Source: Lachnospiraceae bacterium
Lineage (GTDB): Bacteria > Bacillota > Clostridia > Lachnospirales > Lachnospiraceae
Length of the DNA: 43,458 nucleotides
Assembly (NCBI GenBank): GCA_017436865.1
Contig: JAFSCH010000051.1
Coordinates: forward strand, 1-43,458
Direction: 5' to 3'
Shown: in pieces, positions 8,388 to 15,313 of the stretch
Layout of the letters: each line of letters begins with the position of its first letter
Numbering within the stretch: position 1 is the first letter of the stretch
Translations under genes and position numbers: made by a program
Notes under the pieces: generated by a model
The model's input: the letters and a program-made list of their open reading frames with translations, nothing else
What the model was told of the DNA's origin: nothing
Databases searched by the model: none

Positions 8388-9710
8388 ATGAAAACAGTTG
8401 CGTTTCATAATCTTGGCTGTAAGGTGAATTCCTATGAAATGGATGCCATGCTACAGGAGTTGAGAAGACATGGCTATGAGATTGTAGCCTTTGAGGAAAA
8501 GGCAGATATTTATATTGTAAATACCTGCACAGTTACGAATATAGCTGATAGAAAGAGCAGGCAGATGCTTCATAAGGCAAAAAAGACAAATCCTGAATCC
8601 ATTGTCGTGGCGGTGGGCTGTTATGTACAGTCAGATACAGAGGGAGTGCGTGCGGATGATGCCGTTGACCTTATGATTGGAAATAACAAGAAAAAAGATT
8701 TGGTAGCAATTTTGGAAAGCTATATGGATGGAATAGAAGAAGAAAGTGTCATTGATATTAATCATACCAATGAGTATGAAGAAATGCGTCTGACAGGCAC
8801 AGAGGAGCATACAAGAGCCTATATAAAGATTCAGGACGGTTGCAATCAGTTTTGCTCTTATTGTATGATTCCTTATGCAAGAGGAAGAGTGAGAAGTCGT
8901 AGAAAAGATGATATTTTAGAAGAAATCAAAGGGTTGGTACAAGCAGGTTATCAGGAATTTGTTTTGACAGGTATTCATATTAGCTCATATGGTGTGGATT
9001 TTAAGAAAGCAGGAACAGCAGAAGATGATTTGTTATCATTGATGCAGGCAATCGACAAGATTGATGGTGTAAAAAGATTGCGCCTTGGCTCGTTAGAACC
9101 TCGCATTATAACAGAAGAGTTTGCAAAAGGAATAGGAGCATTAGAGCATATTTGCCCACATTTTCATTTGTCTTTACAAAGTGGATGTGAAGAAACATTA
9201 AAACGAATGAACCGTCATTATACACCAGAGCAGTTCTATGCAGGTGTAGAACTGCTGAGAAAGACCTTCGAACATCCTGCAATTACAACAGATGTTATCG
9301 TGGGATTTCCGGGAGAAACAGAAGAAGAATTTGAGATAACCAGAGCCTTTTTGGAAAAAGTCAGATTTTATGAAATGCATGTTTTTAAATATTCTAAGCG
9401 AAAAGGAACGCGTGCGGCTGTAATGGAGCAGCAGATACCGGAACCAGTAAAAACACAACGCAGTAATGTACTGATAGCCATGGATGAAAAAGATACTACG
9501 ATATTCAGAGAGTATTATCTTGGAAAAGAAGTAGAGGTTCTTTTTGAAGAAAAAAAGGAAATTGGTGGGAAGGAATACTGGATTGGTCATACAAAAGAGT
9601 ATGTCAAGGTGGCGCTATTGGATGACGGACAGGATTATGCTAATTGTCTGGTAAGAGGAATGTTAACCCAAACACTTAACAAGGAAGCACTGTTAATGGA
9701 ACGAAGCTAA
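8388..9710 (+). CDS. mtaB: tRNA t6A37 methylthiotransferase
   Basis: A 440-residue radical SAM methylthiotransferase that converts t6A37 of ANN-decoding tRNAs to ms2t6A. The N-terminal UPF0004 domain starts AFHNLGCKVNSYE and provides cysteines (including NTCTVT and GCYVQ) for the auxiliary cluster. The radical SAM motif is CNQFCSYC (CxxxCxxC). A TRAM-like region follows at the C terminus. I chose the ATG at 8388, behind GGAAAGGAATGTGG, over a GTG at 8328, because known MtaB proteins begin close to this methionine. TrmO, encoded near 29 kb, acts on the same t6A nucleotide. Confidence 0.93.
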   Translation: MKTVAFHNLGCKVNSYEMDAMLQELRRHGYEIVAFEEKADIYIVNTCTVTNIADRKSRQMLHKAKKTNPESIVVAVGCYVQSDTEGVRADDAVDLMIGNNKKKDLVAILESYMDGIEEESVIDINHTNEYEEMRLTGTEEHTRAYIKIQDGCNQFCSYCMIPYARGRVRSRRKDDILEEIKGLVQAGYQEFVLTGIHISSYGVDFKKAGTAEDDLLSLMQAIDKIDGVKRLRLGSLEPRIITEEFAKGIGALEHICPHFHLSLQSGCEETLKRMNRHYTPEQFYAGVELLRKTFEHPAITTDVIVGFPGETEEEFEITRAFLEKVRFYEMHVFKYSKRKGTRAAVMEQQIPEPVKTQRSNVLIAMDEKDTTIFREYYLGKEVEVLFEEKKEIGGKEYWIGHTKEYVKVALLDDGQDYANCLVRGMLTQTLNKEALLMERS

Positions 9711-9756
9711 GGATAAGACTTGGATAAGGGAATTGGGATTGTATTGAATAATTTCA

Positions 9757-9785
9757 TTGAACTTTCAAACAAATTAGAGTAAGAT
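9757..9785 (+). promoter_or_regulatory. SigA-type promoter for the ireB operon
   Basis: TTGAAC at 9757-9762 and TAAGAT at 9780-9785 are separated by 17 bp. They sit about 120 bp ahead of ireB in a 195-bp gap without a gene. Confidence 0.55.
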
Positions 9786-9905
9786 ATAAGATACAGACGA
9801 TGGAAAAGAGTAATTCTATCGTTAGATATGATAGAAAAGATAAGAATAATAGTGGTAGCTAGAGAGAGAATGGTTACACAGAACGTAAGGAAGGAGCAGT
9901 AGATT

Positions 9906-10181
9906 ATGGAAGATTTAACACGTACACAATATATTCAGCTTGTGCCAGAGGAATTGCAGGAGAGCACTACGGTAAAGAATGTATTATCTTCTGTTTATGC
10001 GGCTCTGACTGAAAAGGGCTATAATCCGGTAAATCAGATTGTAGGATATATTATGTCAGGAGACCCTACTTATATTACCAGTCATAAAAATGCAAGAGCT
10101 TTGATTATGAAGGTAGAGCGTGATGAGCTTGTAGAAGAGATGTTGAAGTCTTATATAATGAATGCTGGCTGGGATGAGTAA
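9906..10181 (+). CDS. ireB: IreB family regulatory phosphoprotein (UPF0297)
   Basis: A 91-residue small cytoplasmic protein of the UPF0297/IreB family. The pattern [27 protein letters not shown] is split across the middle and is near-invariant in the family. In Enterococcus, IreB is phosphorylated on N-terminal threonines by the PASTA kinase IreK and restrains cephalosporin resistance; here LTRTQ near the N terminus provides candidate sites. A GGAAGGAG ribosome binding site precedes the ATG. It is first of the conserved ireB-ruvX-DUF1292 cluster. Confidence 0.93.
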   Translation: MEDLTRTQYIQLVPEELQESTTVKNVLSSVYAALTEKGYNPVNQIVGYIMSGDPTYITSHKNARALIMKVERDELVEEMLKSYIMNAGWDE

Positions 10182-10204
10182 ATAGATTACTGTAGGGATA
10201 AGAT

Positions 10205-10230
10205 GAAGGAAAGGCATGGTTACTAGAATG
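10205..10230 (+). repeat. Short relative of the GGCATGGTTATTAA leader repeat
   Basis: GAAGGAAAGGCATGGTTACTAGAATG contains AAAGGCATGGTTA and a second ATG at the same distance as the leaders near 12860 and 22280, but without their hairpin or AAAGTTTGCAGGT box. It supplies the first codons MVTRM of ruvX. It may be a partial copy or chance similarity. Confidence 0.45.
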
Positions 10231-10662
10231 AGAATCATGGGACTTGATTTTGGGTCGAAGACAGTCGGTGTGGCAATCAGCGACCCATTACTCATTACAG
10301 CTCAAGGAATAGAGATTGTACGCAGAAAACATGAGGACAAGCTTCGGCAGACTCTGGCAAGAATTGAAGAATTAATTGTAGAATACGAAGTAACGGAAAT
10401 TGTACTTGGTTATCCGAAGAATATGAATGATTCCTTAGGAGAACGTGTAGAGAAAACGCTTGCCTTTAAAGAGATGTTGGAGCGCCGTAGTGGGCTTAAG
10501 GTACATTTATGGGATGAGCGGTTAACAACAGTTGCAGCGGATAAAGCGATGATGGAAGCCGGTATAAGACGTGAAGAACGTAAGGAACACGTCGATAGAA
10601 TAGCGGCAATTTTTATATTGCAGGGATATTTGGACCTGCTTAAGAATAAGGAGAATATGTAA
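10216..10662 (+). CDS. ruvX: YqgF/RuvX family pre-16S rRNA nuclease or Holliday-junction resolvase-like protein
   Basis: A 148-residue RNase H-fold protein. [15 protein letters not shown] carries the first catalytic Asp, [12 protein letters not shown] the conserved central loop, and WDERLTT plus the C-terminal [13 protein letters not shown] complete the family signature. YqgF is implicated in maturation of the 16S rRNA 5' end and was earlier proposed as a resolvase. The ATG at 10216 has AAGGA 5 bp upstream; the ATG at 10228 is an alternative closer to the conserved domain. Its stop overlaps the next ATG (TAATG), showing translational coupling to the DUF1292 gene. Confidence 0.92.
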   Translation: MVTRMRIMGLDFGSKTVGVAISDPLLITAQGIEIVRRKHEDKLRQTLARIEELIVEYEVTEIVLGYPKNMNDSLGERVEKTLAFKEMLERRSGLKVHLWDERLTTVAADKAMMEAGIRREERKEHVDRIAAIFILQGYLDLLKNKENM

Positions 10663-10919
10663 TGGAGAAAATTACCTTTGTACCTGATGGAGAAGAGGCA
10701 GTAGAGTTCTATGTATTGGAGCAGACTACAATTGCAGGTGTGAATTACATTTTGGTAACAGATGCAGAGGAAGATGAAGAAGGCGAAGCATATATTTTAA
10801 AGGATGTTTCTGATTCTGAGTCAGAGGAACGAGTATATAGCATGGTAGAAGATGATAATGAATTTGATGCAGTATCGGCTGTGTTTGAAAATATACTAGA
10901 GGATATTGATCTGATTTAA
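10662..10919 (+). CDS. DUF1292 domain-containing protein (YrzB-like)
   Basis: An 85-residue strongly acidic protein of the DUF1292 family: KITFVPDGEEAVEFYVLEQT, a beta-rich middle with YILVTDAEEDEEGEAYILKD, and an acidic tail. The molecular function is unknown. Its place immediately after ireB and ruvX, with a 1-bp overlap, is conserved in many Firmicutes and suggests a shared housekeeping role. Confidence 0.9.
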   Translation: MEKITFVPDGEEAVEFYVLEQTTIAGVNYILVTDAEEDEEGEAYILKDVSDSESEERVYSMVEDDNEFDAVSAVFENILEDIDLI

Positions 10920-10968
10920 TATTTGTTAAGATGTAGATGGGATAGGTTGAAGCACTTGCTGCTGAGAT

Positions 10969-10997
10969 CGTAATTATGAAGATACTGAATAATTACG
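10969..10997. repeat. 8-bp inverted repeat in the RNase J leader region
   Basis: CGTAATTA and TAATTACG are exact inverted repeats 13 nt apart, in the 195-bp gap before the RNase J gene. There is no T run, so it is not a terminator; it could be a leader structure or operator. Confidence 0.35.
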
Positions 10998-11114
10998 TTA
11001 CGAATTACTATGGACGGAGAAGGTAAAAGGACTGTACTTAGAAAAGAACAGACTGGTTACCTCCTTTGGTCGTGGTATTAAGATAAAATATAATAATATT
11101 TATGGAGGTTTATT

Positions 11115-12788
11115 TTGAAGCAGAATAAAAAAGAATGTACGTCGAAACTCAAGGTGATACCATTGGGAGGCCTTGAGCAGATCGGACTCAATATTACTGC
11201 CTTTGAATATGAAGACAGTATTATTGTTGTGGATTGCGGTCTGAGCTTCCCAGAGGACGATATGCTGGGAGTTGATTTGGTAATACCGGATATTACCTAC
11301 TTGAAGAATAATGCAGACAAGGTGAAAGGCTTTGTTATTACACATGGTCATGAGGATCATATCGGTGCACTTCCGTATGTGTTGAAGGAATTGAATGTAC
11401 CAATTTATGCAACAAAGCTTACAATGGGAATTATTGATAATAAGCTTGCAGAGCATAATCTGATTCATAATGTCAGAAGAAAGGTTGTAAAGTTCGGTCA
11501 GAACATCAATCTTGGATGTTTTCGTATTGAATTTATCAAGACCAATCACAGTATTGTAGATGCTGCAGCACTTGCTATTTATTCACCAGCAGGAATTGTA
11601 GTGCATACAGGAGATTTCAAGGTGGACTATACGCCGGTTTATGGTGATGCCATTGATTTGCAGAGATTTGCAGAACTTGGTAAAAAAGGTGTACTTGCGC
11701 TGATGTGTGATAGCACTAATGCAGAGAGACCGGGCTTTACTCCATCGGAAAGAAAACTGGGAGCAGTATTTGACAGCTTGTTTGAAGAACATAAGAAAAC
11801 GAGAATTATTATTGCGACTTTTGCCTCTAATGTAGACAGAGTACAGCAGATTATTAATACAGCATATAAGTTCGGAAGAAAGGTAGTTGTTGAGGGACGA
11901 AGCATGGTAAATATTATTGAAACGGCTTCGAAGTTGAATCGACTGAGTATTCCGGAAAATACATTGATTGATATTGAAAAATTAAAGAATTATCCGAAAG
12001 ACAAAACGGTTATTATCACAACCGGAAGCCAAGGTGAAAGTATGGCAGCGTTAAGTCGTATGGCAAGTGGTATGCATAAGAAAATAAGCATTGGTCATGG
12101 AGATACTGTTATCTTTTCTTCTAACCCAATTCCGGGAAATGAAAAGGCAGTAACAAAGGTAATTAACGAGCTGTTTAAGAAAGGCGCAGATGTTATTTTC
12201 CAGGATACACATGTATCAGGACATGCTTGTCAGGAAGAGATTAAACTTATTTATACCTTAACAAAACCTAAATATGCAATTCCGGTGCATGGAGAGTATA
12301 AACATCTTAAGGCACAGGCAAAGATTGCCATGGATTTGGGAATGGAGAAGGATAATATCTTCATTCTGCATTCTGGTGAGGTGCTTGCCATGGATACGGA
12401 GAGTGCAGGATTAAGTGGTAAGGTGCCGGTAGGAACGGTTCTTGTAGATGGCTTGGGTGTTGGAGATGTTGGAAATGTGGTATTACGAGACCGTCAACAT
12501 CTGGCAGAGGATGGAATTTTGATTGTTGTTTTATCATTGGAGGGAACAACAGGAGAACTGCTTGCAGGACCGGATATTGTTTCAAGAGGATTTGTCTATG
12601 TGAAGGAATCTGATGAATTGATGGAAGAAGCACGTAGAGTGATTGAAAAGGCAGTTTATAGCTGTTTGGACAAGAATATCACGGACTGGGGTAAGATTAA
12701 GGGAACCATTAAGGACACATTAAGTGAATTCGTATGGAAGAAGACGAAACGCAGACCGATGATTCTTCCTATCATTATGGAGATATAA
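11115..12788 (+). CDS. rnj: Ribonuclease J
   Basis: A 557-residue metallo-beta-lactamase/beta-CASP ribonuclease. The zinc-binding signature HGHEDHIGALPY lies near residue 76, later motifs include HTGDFKVD, CDSTNAERPG, the beta-CASP segment GRSMVNI and the HVSGHA and PVHGEYKH motifs. Full length fits RNase J1/J2. It has endonuclease and 5'-3' exonuclease activity in mRNA turnover and rRNA maturation. The start codon is TTG at 11115, supported by GGAGG 6 bp upstream. It sits between the ireB cluster and mltG-trmR-trhP. Which J paralogue it represents is not clear from this window. Confidence 0.95.
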   Translation: MKQNKKECTSKLKVIPLGGLEQIGLNITAFEYEDSIIVVDCGLSFPEDDMLGVDLVIPDITYLKNNADKVKGFVITHGHEDHIGALPYVLKELNVPIYATKLTMGIIDNKLAEHNLIHNVRRKVVKFGQNINLGCFRIEFIKTNHSIVDAAALAIYSPAGIVVHTGDFKVDYTPVYGDAIDLQRFAELGKKGVLALMCDSTNAERPGFTPSERKLGAVFDSLFEEHKKTRIIIATFASNVDRVQQIINTAYKFGRKVVVEGRSMVNIIETASKLNRLSIPENTLIDIEKLKNYPKDKTVIITTGSQGESMAALSRMASGMHKKISIGHGDTVIFSSNPIPGNEKAVTKVINELFKKGADVIFQDTHVSGHACQEEIKLIYTLTKPKYAIPVHGEYKHLKAQAKIAMDLGMEKDNIFILHSGEVLAMDTESAGLSGKVPVGTVLVDGLGVGDVGNVVLRDRQHLAEDGILIVVLSLEGTTGELLAGPDIVSRGFVYVKESDELMEEARRVIEKAVYSCLDKNITDWGKIKGTIKDTLSEFVWKKTKRRPMILPIIMEI

Positions 12789-12795
12789 GGCGAAA

Positions 12796-12819
12796 GTGTG
12801 AAAAATAAATTTTTCACAC
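12796..12819 (+). terminator. Hairpin GTGTGAAAAA/TTTTTCACAC after RNase J
   Basis: A perfect 10-bp stem with a TAAA loop follows the rnj stop by 7 bp. The A/T-rich stem could attenuate the transcript, but the same hairpin also opens the repeated leader seen before cvfB, so it is probably part of that element. A second hairpin (CTTTGAGCC/GGCCCAAAG) follows at 12823-12843. Confidence 0.5.
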
Positions 12820-12880
12820 GCAACTTTGAGCCTGCGGCCCAAAGTTTGCAGGTAAAAAGAAAGGCATGGTTATTAAAATG
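12796..12880 (+). repeat. Repeated leader element, copy A
   Basis: Order: GTGTGAAAAA hairpin, a GC-rich hairpin, then a 40-bp block 12841-12880 that begins AAAGTTTGCAGGT and ends ATGGTTATTAAAATG. The 40-bp block matches copy B (22260-22299) at 33 of 40 positions by eye. The block contains the ribosome binding site (AGAAAGG) and both candidate start codons of the MltG-like gene. Confidence 0.7.
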
Positions 12881-13267
12881 GACGTAAAACAGCTTTTGGG
12901 CGCAATAGGAGCAATGCTTTTTAAAATTATACTGTCAGCGGCAATTATTATTGTTGCATTTAAGTTGGCAGTGTCAGCATACGATTTTGGCTTTCACCTT
13001 TTTGCAGACATTCCAATTGATGAAGTAGGGAGTGGCAGAACGGTAAATGTTATCATTTCTGAGAATCAGGATAGCATGGAAGTGGGAAAGATGCTGGAGG
13101 AAAAGGGATTAATCAGAGATGCCAAGATGTTTTATATACAGGAAATGTTATCTGATTATAAAAATATGATAACAGCAGGTAGCTATGAGTTGAATACAGA
13201 GATGTCTGTAGAGGAAATGTTGGCGACCATATGTAGTAATGCAGAAGCAGCGGAGGAGACAGAGTGA
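12866..13267 (+). CDS. Short MltG/YceG-like membrane protein without catalytic domain
   Basis: A 133-residue membrane-anchored protein. One hydrophobic segment (about residues 10-40) is followed by an extracytoplasmic region that resembles the LysM-like N-terminal part of MltG/YceG: NVIISENQDSMEVGKMLEEK, then AGSYELNTEMSVEEMLATI. The lytic transglycosylase domain with the catalytic Glu is absent, and the reading frame is intact with an acidic C terminus, so this looks like a naturally short form rather than a truncation. Position ahead of trmR and trhP matches yrrL (mltG) of Bacillus. The start lies inside a repeated leader; the ATG at 12878 is an alternative. Its TGA overlaps the GTG of trmR. 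Confidence 0.75.
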   Translation: MVIKMDVKQLLGAIGAMLFKIILSAAIIIVAFKLAVSAYDFGFHLFADIPIDEVGSGRTVNVIISENQDSMEVGKMLEEKGLIRDAKMFYIQEMLSDYKNMITAGSYELNTEMSVEEMLATICSNAEAAEETE

Positions 13268-13929
13268 TTGCAGATGAGAGAATGATGACCTTCATCAGAT
13301 CTTTTGACAGAGGCAATCCTGCGTATTTGGAAGAGCTGGAAAAATATTCTAGAGAGACCAATGTACCGATTATCAGACCACAGATGCAAAGTTTACTTAA
13401 ATTTCTGTTGGCCTGGGGAAAACCAACGAAGATTCTTGAGGTTGGAACGGCCATTGGTTTTTCTGCGTTATTGATGAGTGAATATGCACCAGAGGGCTGT
13501 CATATTACCACGATAGAAAAATACGAAAAAAGGATACCTCTTGCGAGAGAAAATTTTAGAAAAGCGGGAAAAGAAGAAAAGATTACGCTGTTAGAGGGTG
13601 ATGCAACAGAGATTTTAGCAGAACTTGACGGCGAATTTGACATGATTTTTATGGATGCGGCAAAGGGACAGTATATTAACTTTATGCCGGATATTCTGAG
13701 ATTATTGGCACCGGGAGGATTGCTGGTGTCCGATAATATTTTGCAAGATGGAGATATTGTAGAGTCAAAGTATGCAGTAATCAGACGTAACAGAACGATA
13801 CACAACCGAATGAGGGAATATCTGTATGCGCTGACACATCATGATGAATTAGAAACGGTAATTTTACCGGTTGCAGATGGTGTTACATTATCTGTGAAAA
13901 AGAGTGGAGGAAATACAAACAATGAATAG
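13264..13929 (+). CDS. trmR: tRNA 5-hydroxyuridine methyltransferase-like O-methyltransferase
   Basis: A 221-residue class I SAM O-methyltransferase of the COMT-like family. ILEVGTAIGFSALLM is the SAM motif, followed by TIEKYEKRI, DMIFMDAAKGQY and the metal-site region LLVSDNILQDG. TrmR (YrrM) of Bacillus methylates ho5U34 of tRNA to mo5U. The assignment rests on the neighbouring trhP gene, which makes ho5U. Start is GTG at 13264, with GGAGGAG 5 bp upstream and a 4-bp overlap with the previous stop. It ends 8 bp inside trhP, so the three genes are translationally coupled. Confidence 0.85.
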   Translation: MIADERMMTFIRSFDRGNPAYLEELEKYSRETNVPIIRPQMQSLLKFLLAWGKPTKILEVGTAIGFSALLMSEYAPEGCHITTIEKYEKRIPLARENFRKAGKEEKITLLEGDATEILAELDGEFDMIFMDAAKGQYINFMPDILRLLAPGGLLVSDNILQDGDIVESKYAVIRRNRTIHNRMREYLYALTHHDELETVILPVADGVTLSVKKSGGNTNNE

Positions 13930-15154
13930 AAGAAGACCAGAGCTGCTTGTTCCTGCAAGTAGCCTTGAGGTATTAAAAACGGCTGTTATATATGGTGCAG
14001 ATGCGGTATATATTGGAGGAGAGGCATTTGGGCTTCGTGCTAAGGCTAAGAATTTTTCACCAGAGGATATGAAGGCAGGTATTGCTTTCGCTCATGAACG
14101 TGGAGTAAAGGTATATGTAACTGCCAATATTCTTGCACATAACGATGATTTGGATGGCGCAAGGGAATATTTTCAGGAGTTAAAAGAAATTGGACCGGAT
14201 GCGTTGATTATTTCTGATCCCGGAATGTTCATGATTGCCAAGGAAGTGTGGCCGGAGATTGAGATTCATATCTCTACACAGGCGAACAACACGAACTACC
14301 AGACTTATCGCTTTTGGTGGCAGCAGGGGGCAAAGCGAGTGGTTTCGGCTAGAGAGCTTTCGCTTGCAGAGATTAAAGAAATCAGAGAGCATATTCCAGA
14401 GGAAATGGAGATTGAGAGTTTTATTCACGGAGCAATGTGTATCTCTTATTCGGGAAGATGTTTGCTATCGAATTATTTTACAGGCAGAGATGCCAATCAA
14501 GGGGCTTGTACGCATCCATGTCGTTGGAAGTATGCAGTAGTAGAGGAAAAACGTCCGGGAGAGTATCTTCCTGTGTATGAGAATGAAAGAGGTACTTATA
14601 TTTTCAATTCGAAGGATTTGTGTATGATAGAGTACATTCCTGAAATTATTGATGCCGGAATTGACAGCTTAAAAATCGAAGGAAGAATGAAAACAGCACT
14701 TTATGTAGCATGTGTAGCAAGAACTTATCGTAAGGCGATTGATGATTATCTAGAGTCTGAGGAGAAGTATCGTGCGAATATGGACTGGTACCGTGCAGAG
14801 ATTGCAAAGTGTACTTATCGTCAGTTCACAACTGGCTTCTATTTTGGCAAGCCAGATGAAAATACACAGATTTATGACAATAATACTTATGTTAATGAAT
14901 TTGTTTACCTCGGAACAGTGGAAAAAATAGATGAACGCGGACTTGCAAAATTTGAACAGCGTAATAAGTTCTGTGTGGGAGATACCATTGAGCTGATGAA
15001 GCGTGACGGACAAAATATAGAGACAAAGGTACTTGCTATGTACAATGAAGAGGGAGAAGCTGTGGAGAGCTGTCCACATTCCAAGCAGGTTATTTATGTG
15101 GAACTAAGTGTAAAACCGGAAGCGTATGATATTATGCGTTGTTATAATGGGTAG
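13922..15154 (+). CDS. trhP: U32 family tRNA hydroxylation protein
   Basis: A 410-residue member of the peptidase U32 family, now known as TrhP (YrrO-like), which with prephenate forms 5-hydroxyuridine at tRNA position 34. It starts RRPELLVPASSLEVLKTAV, has ADAVYIGGEAFGLRAKA, and a cysteine-rich core AMCISYSGRCLLSNY plus ACTHPCRWKY that fits an Fe-S cluster. ATG at 13922 has GGAGGAAA 8 bp upstream. Bacillus carries yrrN and yrrO here; only the yrrO-like gene is present. The product would be the substrate of TrmR encoded just upstream. Confidence 0.88.
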   Translation: MNRRRPELLVPASSLEVLKTAVIYGADAVYIGGEAFGLRAKAKNFSPEDMKAGIAFAHERGVKVYVTANILAHNDDLDGAREYFQELKEIGPDALIISDPGMFMIAKEVWPEIEIHISTQANNTNYQTYRFWWQQGAKRVVSARELSLAEIKEIREHIPEEMEIESFIHGAMCISYSGRCLLSNYFTGRDANQGACTHPCRWKYAVVEEKRPGEYLPVYENERGTYIFNSKDLCMIEYIPEIIDAGIDSLKIEGRMKTALYVACVARTYRKAIDDYLESEEKYRANMDWYRAEIAKCTYRQFTTGFYFGKPDENTQIYDNNTYVNEFVYLGTVEKIDERGLAKFEQRNKFCVGDTIELMKRDGQNIETKVLAMYNEEGEAVESCPHSKQVIYVELSVKPEAYDIMRCYNG

Positions 15155-15313
15155 GAATAACCAAAGAAATGCTTTCTTTAGAAGAAATTCTATGTAAATG
15201 GTAAAAATAGAAGAAAATTTCAGGGAAGGTATTGCATTTATACAAAAGAAAATAGTATTCTTTTTTAAGACATTTTATATTTCTTCGTATGTAAGGAAAG
15301 TGAGGAGAATGAT

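Noticed and set aside
15155-15313. Possible riboswitch or glutamine RNA before glnN
   Set aside because: I see no conserved motif or stable long stem, only AT-rich sequence and a good ribosome binding site.
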